DNA of 64,000 nt from Maritimibacter sp. HL-12 (GTDB taxonomy: Bacteria > Pseudomonadota > Alphaproteobacteria > Rhodobacterales > Rhodobacteraceae). Positions 44,560 through 51,870 of this stretch are shown in pieces. The position numbers and the translations under genes were made by a program. Numbering within the stretch: position 1 is the first letter of the stretch; every line of letters starts with the position of its first letter. The notes beneath the pieces are model-generated. The model saw nothing but the letters and a program-made list of their open reading frames with translations. It did not search any database and was not told where the DNA came from. Location of the stretch: contig NZ_FXBQ01000001.1 of NCBI RefSeq assembly GCF_900177545.1, forward strand, positions 2,536,122 through 2,600,121. Reading direction: 5' to 3'.

Positions 44560-45096
44560 ATGATGCGCGACCTTCACGACCACCTCAAAACCCGCTACCG
44601 CCTTGGCGATCTTGCCGAGCGGCGGGCCAACCTCGCCTTCGTCGATGTCGCGCGCGCCGATCTGCGCGCGCTGCTTGTCGAGCTGCGCGACGTGCACGGC
44701 TTCACCCACCTCTCGCTGCTCACGGCGGTGGACTGGATCGAGGAGGGGCGCTTCCAGCTCACCTACCTGATGAACAACCGCACCGCCAACCGCAGCCTCG
44801 GCCTGCGCGTCTTCCTTGACCGCGCCGATCCGGTGGGCGACACGATCCACGATCTCTGGCCCACCGCGGCCACCTATCAGCGCGAATTGCGCGAGATGTT
44901 CGGGATCGCTTTCCCCGGCTCGCCGAGGGTGGACGAGGAATTCATCCTCGAAGGCTGGACCGACATGCCGCCCTACCGGCGCGACTTCGACACGCTGGCC
45001 TACAGCCAGCAGACCTTCTCCGACCGCGAGGGCCGCGAAACCCACGATCCGCGCGCCCATATGGCGAAAAAACTCAACCCGGAGGGCCAGCGATGA
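44560..45096 (+). CDS. NuoC/MbhK-like subunit
   Basis: A 178-residue (or 177) soluble subunit of the 30 kDa family. Typical parts are FTHLSLLTAVDWIEEGRFQL, TYLMNN, and the C-terminal ATYQRELREMFGIAFPGSP with EGWTDMPPYRRDF. It has no cofactor motif and is a scaffold between the NuoB-like and NuoD-like proteins. Two Met codons at the start (44560 and 44563) cannot be told apart. Overlaps the next gene by 4 nt (ATGA). Confidence 0.9.
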   Translation: MMRDLHDHLKTRYRLGDLAERRANLAFVDVARADLRALLVELRDVHGFTHLSLLTAVDWIEEGRFQLTYLMNNRTANRSLGLRVFLDRADPVGDTIHDLWPTAATYQRELREMFGIAFPGSPRVDEEFILEGWTDMPPYRRDFDTLAYSQQTFSDREGRETHDPRAHMAKKLNPEGQR

Positions 45097-46271
45097 TCCG
45101 TTTCGAGCCCGACCGCAGCCAGTATCCGCAGCCCGGCGATGACGGCAAACTCGAGATCGACCTCGAAACCGGCAAGTATCTCAAGCTCTGGCACGGCCCC
45201 AACCACCCCGGCATCACCGGCAACATGAGCGTGGAACTCACGCTCTGCGGCGACGAGGTGGTGGAAGGCAAGGTTCACGTCGGCTACCTCCATCGCGGCT
45301 TCGAAAAGCTGATGGAGCGGCGGACTTTCATCCAGGTCTTTCCCATCGTCTGCCGGGTCTGCGTGCCCGAGCCCGATTTCAACGAATGGTGCTATGCCCA
45401 GGCGGTCGAGGAACTCGCCGGGATCGAGGCACCCGAGATGGCGCAGTGGACCCGCACGCTCATTCTCGAGATGGGCCGCTTCAATTCCTACATGATGGCG
45501 ATGGGCGGCATCGGCGGCGCGCTGGGCATGGGTGTGATCGGCCAGTGGATGACCTACGTGCGCGATCTCATGCTTGACCGGTTCGAGGAAATGACCGGCG
45601 CGCGCATCTACCACATGTTCATCCTGCCCGGTGGCGTGCGCGGCCACCTGCCCGAGGGCTTCGCCGGGCGTATGGAGGAGGTGCTCGCCACCGCCGAGCG
45701 GTATCTGGCGGACGTTGACAAGGCGATGTTCACGAATGCTGTCTTCAAGGCCCGCACCAAGGGTGTTGGCGTCATTGATCCTGCACTTTTCGAACCTTAC
45801 GGCGTGACCGGCCCCAATGCGCGGGCCGGCGGCGTGGCCAAGGATCTGCGCAAGGACGCGCCCTATCTGGTCTATGACCAGCTCGATTTCGAGGTGGTGA
45901 CCGAAACCGCCTCCGACATATGGGCGCGCGCCATGGTGCGCCGGCGGGATATCGACGTCTCCATCGCGCTGATCCGCCAGATCCTCGCGAAAATGCCGAA
46001 AGACGGCCCGGTGATGGCGAAGCTGCCCAACGTGCTGCACTGGAAAATTCCGCGCGGCGAAACCTACGTGGCGGGCGAAAGCTCGCGCGGCGAATACGGC
46101 TACTACCTCGTGACCGACGGTTCGGGTTATCCGCGCCGCGTCAACGTGCGCGGACCGTCCTACACCCATGCCATGGCGCTGCTCGAACACCTGATCCCCG
46201 GCACCAATATCGCCGATGTGGCGGCGCTGATGGTCTCGCTGCACACCTATCCACCCGAGATCGAGAGGTAA
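45093..46271 (+). CDS. NuoD/MbhL-like catalytic-arm subunit with a remnant CxxC
   Basis: A 392-residue protein of the 49 kDa/[NiFe]-hydrogenase large-subunit family. The HGPNHPG loop (residues 34-40) and YLHRGFEKL correspond to NuoD's active-site loop. Where a [NiFe] protein has RxCGxC, this one has IVCRVCVPEPDF, so Cys87 and Cys90 are kept. The second hydrogenase pair (DPCxxCxxH near the C-terminus) is absent: the protein ends NIADVAALMVSLHTYPPEIER. So Ni-Fe cannot be bound in the usual way. This half-remnant is neither a normal NuoD (which lacks both pairs) nor a hydrogenase. An internal GMGVIGQWMTYVRDLMLDRF helix is as in both relatives. Confidence 0.9.
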   Translation: MIRFEPDRSQYPQPGDDGKLEIDLETGKYLKLWHGPNHPGITGNMSVELTLCGDEVVEGKVHVGYLHRGFEKLMERRTFIQVFPIVCRVCVPEPDFNEWCYAQAVEELAGIEAPEMAQWTRTLILEMGRFNSYMMAMGGIGGALGMGVIGQWMTYVRDLMLDRFEEMTGARIYHMFILPGGVRGHLPEGFAGRMEEVLATAERYLADVDKAMFTNAVFKARTKGVGVIDPALFEPYGVTGPNARAGGVAKDLRKDAPYLVYDQLDFEVVTETASDIWARAMVRRRDIDVSIALIRQILAKMPKDGPVMAKLPNVLHWKIPRGETYVAGESSRGEYGYYLVTDGSGYPRRVNVRGPSYTHAMALLEHLIPGTNIADVAALMVSLHTYPPEIER

Positions 46272-46275
46272 CGCC

Positions 46276-48090
46276 ATGGGAAACTTGCGCGACGTTCTCT
46301 CCCCCTTCACCGCGTGGAAACACCTGATCGAAACCCCGGTGACGATCAGGAACCCGATCGGCCGCGAAGCCGCCGACGGCTACCGCGGTTTCCACCAGAA
46401 CGACATCGAAAAGTGCATCGGCTGCGGTTCCTGCGAAGTGATCTGCCAGAACGCGGCGATCGACATGGTGCCGGTGTCGGCCCCGGTCGACGGCGATTCG
46501 GGGCTCAGGCCCAAGATCGACTACGGGCGCTGCTGCTGGTGCGCGCTCTGCGTCGACGTCTGCATGACCGGCTCGCTGACCATGTCGAACGAATACACCT
46601 GGGTCGATGCCGACCCCGACGCCTTCCGCTTCATCCCCGGCGTCGATCCCAAGCCCTGGGACGATATGGAGAAGGGCTACCGGCGCGAGGGCGCGCGCGT
46701 GCTCACCGGTGCCGAACGGGTGGAGATGGGCGAGTTGCCCCCCGAAGCGCGGATCGACAATTTCGACGAGATCGTGGTCGGCTATACGCGCGAACAGGCG
46801 ATGATCGAGGCCGACCGCTGCGTCGAATGCGGGCTTTGTGTGGCCACCTGCCCCGCGCATATGGACATCCCCGATTACATCGCCGCGATCCGCGAGGGCG
46901 ATTACGATCTGGGCCTGCAGATCCTCTACGAGACCAACCCGTTTTCAGAGGTTTGCGGCCGGGTTTGCACGCACAAGTGCGAAACCGCCTGCGCCGCCCG
47001 CCACGAGGGCGATCCCATCGCGATCCGCTGGCTCAAGCGCCACATCGTCGACAACGTGAGCGAGGACCGGCGGCTGGAGATCGTCGGCACCCCGCAGGCG
47101 CTGCCCACCGGGCGCAAGGTGGCCATCGTCGGTGCGGGACCGGCCGGGCTCACGGCGGCCTATGATCTTGCGCGCCAGGGCCATGCGGTGACGGTCTACG
47201 AGGCGCAGGACAAGCCCGGCGGCATGATGCGCTACGGCATCCCCGAATACCGGCTGCCCTACGACGCGCTCGACCGCGATATCGCGGTGATCGCGGCGCA
47301 GGGCGTGACGATAAAAACCGGCGTTCGGATCGGGCGCGAGATCGCCATGGACAAGCTCAGGGGCGAGTTTGACGCCGTGGTGCTATCAATCGGCCTGCAT
47401 ATCGGCCGCTCCACCCGTATTCCGGGCACCGAAGGCCCGGGCGTGGAAGCCGCCATCGACCTTCTGGCCCGGATCACGGCGGGCGAGGAGGTGCCGGTGC
47501 CCGAACGGGTGGTGGTGATCGGCGGCGGCAACGTGGCGATGGATATCGCCCGCTCCATGGCGCGGCTGCAAAAACGCAAGCATGGCGCGGTGGGCGTCAC
47601 CGTCACCGCGCTGGAGGATTTCGCCCATTTCCTCGCCGACCGCGAGGAGATCGAGGAAAGCTTCGATGAGGGCATCGAGATCGTCGATGCGCGCGGGCCG
47701 CAGGAGGTGGTGCGCTACAAGTCGGGCAAGCGCAAGGGCGCGGTGAAGGGCTTGCGCACCTGGGCGGTGACCTCGATCTTCGACGGCCAGGGCCGCTTCG
47801 CCCCGCAGTACGACCAGGGCGACGAGCGGCTGCACCCCGCCGACATGGTGGTGGAAGCCATCGGCCAGGCGGCGGACGTCTCAATTCTCGGGGAAGACCT
47901 GACCGAAGCGCTGGAATGGACCCGCGGCCGCCTCGCGGTGGACCCAGCCGGGCGCAGCTCCGAGCCATGGCTCTGGGCGGCGGGCGACGCGGTGCACGGG
48001 CCCGACGTGATCACCGCCGTGGCCGATGGCCACCGGGTCGCGGCCTCTGTTGGCGCGATGCTGATGGCGATGGGGGAGGTGGCGCGATGA
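46276..48090 (+). CDS. NuoI-type ferredoxin fused to GltD/NfnB-type FAD-NAD(P)H oxidoreductase
   Basis: A 604-residue fusion likely to feed electrons from NAD(P)H into the complex. Residues 1-130 form an MbhN/NuoI-like domain with two [4Fe-4S] motifs: C47-x2-C50-x2-C53-x3-C57 and C86-x2-C89-x2-C92-x3-C96. Residues 150-600 are the flavoprotein: C182/185/188/192 (CVECGLCVATCP) and C227/231/235/239 (CGRVCTHKCETAC), the FAD site IVGAGPAGLTAAYDLA (near 285), and the nucleotide site VVVIGGGNVAMDIARSM (near 412). The final GDAVHGPDVITAVADGHRVA is the FAD-closing motif. Such modules in glutamate synthase, NfnB and dihydropyrimidine dehydrogenase use NADPH or NADH. There are no NuoE/F/G genes here. 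Electron flow direction and NADH versus NADPH are not determined. Confidence 0.9.
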   Translation: MGNLRDVLSPFTAWKHLIETPVTIRNPIGREAADGYRGFHQNDIEKCIGCGSCEVICQNAAIDMVPVSAPVDGDSGLRPKIDYGRCCWCALCVDVCMTGSLTMSNEYTWVDADPDAFRFIPGVDPKPWDDMEKGYRREGARVLTGAERVEMGELPPEARIDNFDEIVVGYTREQAMIEADRCVECGLCVATCPAHMDIPDYIAAIREGDYDLGLQILYETNPFSEVCGRVCTHKCETACAARHEGDPIAIRWLKRHIVDNVSEDRRLEIVGTPQALPTGRKVAIVGAGPAGLTAAYDLARQGHAVTVYEAQDKPGGMMRYGIPEYRLPYDALDRDIAVIAAQGVTIKTGVRIGREIAMDKLRGEFDAVVLSIGLHIGRSTRIPGTEGPGVEAAIDLLARITAGEEVPVPERVVVIGGGNVAMDIARSMARLQKRKHGAVGVTVTALEDFAHFLADREEIEESFDEGIEIVDARGPQEVVRYKSGKRKGAVKGLRTWAVTSIFDGQGRFAPQYDQGDERLHPADMVVEAIGQAADVSILGEDLTEALEWTRGRLAVDPAGRSSEPWLWAAGDAVHGPDVITAVADGHRVAASVGAMLMAMGEVAR

Positions 48091-48572
48091 AAACCGGGAA
48101 ACTCTCGCAGATGACCAGCGCCGAGGAGGTGCTCGAAACCGTCGCCGAGTTCAGCCGCGAGGCGCACAGCTTCTACACCGATCTCGTGCCGAAGGTGACG
48201 AAGAACATCCGCTACCTTGTCGAAGACCTTGCCCGCGCCGAACTTGCCCATGTGCGGATGCTGTCGGACCTGGTGAAATCGCCCGACATGCGCGACCACC
48301 TCAAGGATGCCATTCTGCGCCCCGAGGCCGACCGGCGCTTCTCCGACGCGGTGCAGGCCCCGGAACTGGGCGACACCCCCGACGACCAGCAGGTGCTGCA
48401 ATACGCGCTCGCGCGTGAGCAGGTCGCGCTGGAGGAATTCAGCGAACTGGCCGCCAATACCCCGCCGGGCCTGTTGCACGAGGTATTCAGCTTTCTCGCC
48501 AACGAGGAAACCCGGCAAAAGGCCGATCTTGAGGCACTGTATTACGAGATCGTGCATTCCGGCGGCGTTTGA
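48087..48572 (+). CDS. Ferritin-like four-helix protein at the end of the Mrp-Nuo operon
   Basis: A 161-residue protein predicted to be a four-helix bundle of the ferritin-like/rubrerythrin superfamily. Helix 2 has E52-L-A-H55 (RAELAHVRML), the usual E..H metal pair; helix 1 has Glu17, 21 and 25; helix 3 has EEFSE; helix 4 has E140-E141-T-R-Q-K where ExxH would be expected, so a His is missing at the second metal site. It overlaps the fusion gene by ATGA, so it is translationally coupled with it. Candidate role: protecting the complex from O2/peroxide, or diiron chemistry; neither is proven. Confidence 0.78.
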   Translation: MKTGKLSQMTSAEEVLETVAEFSREAHSFYTDLVPKVTKNIRYLVEDLARAELAHVRMLSDLVKSPDMRDHLKDAILRPEADRRFSDAVQAPELGDTPDDQQVLQYALAREQVALEEFSELAANTPPGLLHEVFSFLANEETRQKADLEALYYEIVHSGGV

Positions 48573-48632
48573 ACGGCGGCGCATCGCGCGGCAATCAACC
48601 AGTGACCGGAACCGCCGGCCTATTCGCGCAGT

Positions 48633-48647
48633 CCCGCAATCTGCGGG
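48633..48647 (+). terminator. Small hairpin after the Mrp-Nuo operon
   Basis: CCCGCA (48633-48638) pairs with TGCGGG (48642-48647) around a 3 nt loop, 60 bp after the last stop. The stem is short and there is only a GGTTGG tail, so it is a weak terminator candidate. Confidence 0.3.
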
Positions 48648-48800
48648 GTTGGAACGACCGCACCCACCTCTATTATCGGGATCAGCCAGATTGATTCCCG
48701 CACTCCGCGTTCAGGACGCGGCGGAAGCGGGGGCGGATCGGATCGGCGGTTTCGCTGCATTCCGATTTGTGGAGACGCGTATTGGGACAAGGGGTATGAC

Positions 48801-50555
48801 ATGCGGTTTGCGGGATTGCGGCGGCTGGTGACGTTGGGGGCCGCAGGTGCCTGCGTATCGCTTCTGGCTTGCGTGGCGTTGGGGCAGAACACCCCCGCAC
48901 CCGATGCCGCGATGCTCGATGCGCAGTGGCAGCGCTACGCCGCCGACGCGGTGGCCAACCCGGTCGAATTCGCCCCGATGCGCATCACCTCCGAAGCGAC
49001 AGCCGCCGATGGAACCGTAACGCGGCTCGTTTCGCTGCATCCCGAGGTCAATCGCTGGCACCTCGTCGAACGCTTGCCCGCCGAGGGGCCTGGCCAGAGT
49101 TGGCACCTCGAACTTGGCGACGCCGAGGCGTGGCAGGTTGCGCTCGGGCAAGGGGACGATCCGGCGCTGGTGATCTCGGGCAGGGAAGGGGCGAGCGAGT
49201 GCCGACCCTGGGCGGGGGAGCCCTCCGACCTGGCCGCCGCCGCGACCAGCGGGCTGCCCTATGCGCCGGTTTGCGGCGGCAAGCTCTACCTGCGCAACAA
49301 GGTGGCGGGCTCGCGCACCAACCGCGAGGCGGTGTCGGATTTTCTGCGCAAGAACGTGGTGTTCGGCGACAAGCTGGTGAACCTTATCAAGGGGGCCTTC
49401 TTCGAAGACGCCTTCCTCGAAACCGCAGATCTTGGCGACGGCAGCGGCGACAATGGCGACGTGGTCGCGGCGCTCGGACGAGCCCGGCTCGACCGCCGTC
49501 CGAACATGCGCACCGCGATGGGCCTGCCCGTGACCGGCGCGCCGGACGGCATGGAGGCAGGAAGCTGGTATGGCGTCGAGGGGCAGGACGGCATCTTTGC
49601 CTCGGTGATGCAGCCCGGGTTGATCGCGCAGGACATTCTGGCCGCGCGCAACGGGGCGAACTGGCTCGACGGCGTCGAGCAGAACGCTGATGTCTACCTC
49701 GTCGCCTTCGATCTCTCGCGCTTCGAGATCGGCTACGAACTGGGCACCGATCACCCCGGCCTGGGGTGGTCGTCGCGACCCTCGCGGCAGGGGGCTGAGT
49801 GGAACATGGCCGGACCCGACGGCTTTTCGCGCGCCGATCCGCTGGTGCGCAACGGCATGCTGAACCCCGCGCTGCTGCCCCGCGTGGCGGGAGCGATCGC
49901 CGGCGGCTTCAAGCGCGATCACGGAGCCTTTCGCTTCGGCGATTACGCCGGGTTCAACCGGGGCCACCATTACGGCTTCATCTCGAACGGCGTGACCTTC
50001 TCGCGGCTGATCGAGAACCTCTCCACCCTCTACATCACCACCGACGGCGAGATCGGCATGAAGCTCTGGGAGGAGGCCGACAACGCGATGATCCCGCGCC
50101 TCGCCCATGCCCGCCAGAACGGCGTGCCGCTGGTGGTGCGCGACCCCGAAACCGGCGAAAGCGTGCCGGGCGACCGGGTGACAAGCTGGGGCGGCGGCAA
50201 CTGGTCGGGCTCGGCCGAGGCGCAACTGCGCACCCTGCGCGCAGGCGCTTGCCTGCGCGAGGCAGGCGGGCGGCAGTTCTTGCTCTATGCCTATTTCTCC
50301 TCGGTCACCCCCTCGGCGATGGCGCGCACGTTTCAGGCCTATGACTGCGACCACGCCATGCTGCTCGACATGAACTCGCCGGAACTGACCTACATGGCGG
50401 TCTACCGCCAGAACGACACTGGCGACGGGCTGGAGGCCGATCACCTGTCGCGGCTGATGGCCGAGAGCGACCCATGGCTTGGCGGCGTCCGGGTGCCCCG
50501 GTTCGTTACCTTCTCCGACAACCGCGATTTCATCTACCTGCTCAGAAAGGACTGA
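48801..50555 (+). CDS. Exported protein of unknown function, possibly phosphodiester-glycosidase-like
   Basis: A 584-residue protein with an N-terminal signal peptide (LGAAGACVSLLACVALGQ; a lipobox-like LLAC precedes it). I do not recognise the family with confidence. The C-terminal third shows YGFISNGVTFSRLIENLSTLYIT, then TDGEIGMKLW and YDCDHAMLLDMNSPELTYM, a pattern weakly like phosphodiester glycosidase (NAGPA) domains, which place a catalytic loop after a similar aspartate-rich turn. Ribosome-binding AAGGGG precedes the start. It is translated 5 nt upstream of a SUMF1-like gene, so the two probably work together in the periplasm. Confidence 0.7.
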   Translation: MRFAGLRRLVTLGAAGACVSLLACVALGQNTPAPDAAMLDAQWQRYAADAVANPVEFAPMRITSEATAADGTVTRLVSLHPEVNRWHLVERLPAEGPGQSWHLELGDAEAWQVALGQGDDPALVISGREGASECRPWAGEPSDLAAAATSGLPYAPVCGGKLYLRNKVAGSRTNREAVSDFLRKNVVFGDKLVNLIKGAFFEDAFLETADLGDGSGDNGDVVAALGRARLDRRPNMRTAMGLPVTGAPDGMEAGSWYGVEGQDGIFASVMQPGLIAQDILAARNGANWLDGVEQNADVYLVAFDLSRFEIGYELGTDHPGLGWSSRPSRQGAEWNMAGPDGFSRADPLVRNGMLNPALLPRVAGAIAGGFKRDHGAFRFGDYAGFNRGHHYGFISNGVTFSRLIENLSTLYITTDGEIGMKLWEEADNAMIPRLAHARQNGVPLVVRDPETGESVPGDRVTSWGGGNWSGSAEAQLRTLRAGACLREAGGRQFLLYAYFSSVTPSAMARTFQAYDCDHAMLLDMNSPELTYMAVYRQNDTGDGLEADHLSRLMAESDPWLGGVRVPRFVTFSDNRDFIYLLRKD

Positions 50556-50559
50556 CGCG

Positions 50560-51543
50560 ATGCGCAAAGTGATGACGGCGATCGGGCTTGCGGCGAGCCT
50601 CGTGCTTTCAGTGCCCGCGCACGGGGCGACGCTGGCGGAAAACAACGAGGCGATGTTTGCCCAGATGCAGAAGGTGCGCGGTGTCACCGCCGCCCAGATC
50701 AATCGGATCCGCGAAATCTTCCAGGCATCGGGGATGATGGGGCAGGGTAACCCGGCGATCACGCGCCACCCGATGACGCCGGAACAAGCTCAGGCCAAGC
50801 TGCCGCAGAACGCCTATTCCTACTACCGGAATGCCCGCTTCGAGCGGATCTGCGGCCGGCCCTACATGGCCCCGCTCTACGACCCGGCAACCCAGAAGCC
50901 GGAAGACGCCACGGTTTGCATCGACATGTTCGAATACCCCAACGTGCCGCTGGCCTACCCGGTGACATGGGTGCGCGCCTCGGAAGCTGCCCAGCTTTGC
51001 GCCGCTGAGGGCAAACGCATCGGCGACGCGCATGAATGGGAGGGGGCGGCCGCGGGCGCGCTGCTGGAGCCCGACTACCGCTTCGATCTCGGGTCGCACG
51101 GGGCGATGCGGTCGTGGCACAATGCCAAGTGGGGGCAGCAGAAAAACTGGACCTACGGCCCCCAATGGCGGCGCGGCATCTGCGCCCAGGGCAGTGCCAA
51201 ATCGCCGACCTGCGACGGTGGGAGCTGGTCGGGCTGCGGCACCAACACCTACCCGGTGGGGGCCTTCCCGAATTGCAAGAGCGCGCTCGGCGTCTACGAT
51301 CTCGAAGGCAACGCCGCCGAACATATGAACCTGCCGCTCGCGCCCGACCAGATGGCTTCGCGCGGCTCCAAAAAGCTCGGTGTGACCGAGATGAAGGGCT
51401 CGTGGTTCATCTGGGACAGCGTGCGCGCGCACGAGGAATGGGCCCGCTGGCGTGCACCTTACTGGCACGGCAGCCGGGTGCTTTCATCATCGTCGCACCG
51501 CAATTACCACCTCGGGTTTCGCTGCTTCGCCGATGTGAGGTAG
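50560..51543 (+). CDS. Secreted SUMF1/FGE-fold protein lacking the catalytic cysteines
   Basis: A 327-residue protein: signal peptide (residues 1-23, cleavage after AHGA) and a C-terminal formylglycine-generating-enzyme-like domain (AEGKRIGDAHEWEGAAAG, GVYDLEGNAAEHM, then SSSHRNYHLGFRC). In active FGE the GS(W/F)FLC segment near the end carries the catalytic Cys; here it reads GSWFIWDSVRAHEEW, so Trp replaces it and catalysis as in sulfatase activation is unlikely. The many other Cys (ICGRPYM, TVCIDM, QLCAAEG, GICAQ, PTCDGG, SGCGTN, PNCKSA) suggest disulfides. Co-translated with the upstream exported protein. A carbohydrate- or peptide-binding role is one guess. Confidence 0.82.
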   Translation: MRKVMTAIGLAASLVLSVPAHGATLAENNEAMFAQMQKVRGVTAAQINRIREIFQASGMMGQGNPAITRHPMTPEQAQAKLPQNAYSYYRNARFERICGRPYMAPLYDPATQKPEDATVCIDMFEYPNVPLAYPVTWVRASEAAQLCAAEGKRIGDAHEWEGAAAGALLEPDYRFDLGSHGAMRSWHNAKWGQQKNWTYGPQWRRGICAQGSAKSPTCDGGSWSGCGTNTYPVGAFPNCKSALGVYDLEGNAAEHMNLPLAPDQMASRGSKKLGVTEMKGSWFIWDSVRAHEEWARWRAPYWHGSRVLSSSSHRNYHLGFRCFADVR

Positions 51544-51870
51544 GGCCGCCCGCGCGCCACGGATAAGGCCCGGGTGCCGGAGAAAGCACGCCGGAGAAAG
51601 CACCGTGGGACGCCCGGAGGTCGATCAAGCCGGTGCGAAGAACCGGCCGTTCGAGGCGGGCGTCGGTCGGCACCCCGTCCGGGGCGGGGCGAGGACGGTC
51701 TTGCGAAGGTGCTGGCCCCGACCCTTGCTCACGGTGTCTGCGGGGCGGTGAAGCCGGTTTGAACCGGATCGTCCCCGCCAGGCGCGGGGCGGCGCTGCCA
51801 ACCGGCGAAGGTTGCGGCGGGGCGGCGGATGCCCACCAAAAGCTGCGCGGAAACCGGTCTGCCGGCTTTT
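51544..51870. other. Intergenic stretch without a gene (327 bp)
   Basis: No frame here looks coding. It holds the 14 bp tandem repeat at 51576-51603 and several GC-rich partial dyads, such as CCGG-TCTG-CCGG near 51857-51868, which may help terminate the convergent transcripts from both sides. Confidence 0.5.
51576..51603. repeat. Two perfect tandem copies of a 14-mer
   Basis: GCCGGAGAAAGCAC occurs at 51576-51589 and again at 51590-51603, with no spacer. It lies 33 bp after a stop codon. It looks like a local slippage duplication; no function is implied. Confidence 0.85.

Noticed and set aside
45093-46271. A group 4 [NiFe]-hydrogenase large subunit
   Set aside because: The C-terminal CxxCxxH motif is missing, so the Ni-Fe centre cannot be bound.
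50560-51543. Active formylglycine-generating enzyme with a sulfatase partner
   Set aside because: The catalytic cysteine position is Trp and there is no sulfatase gene nearby.
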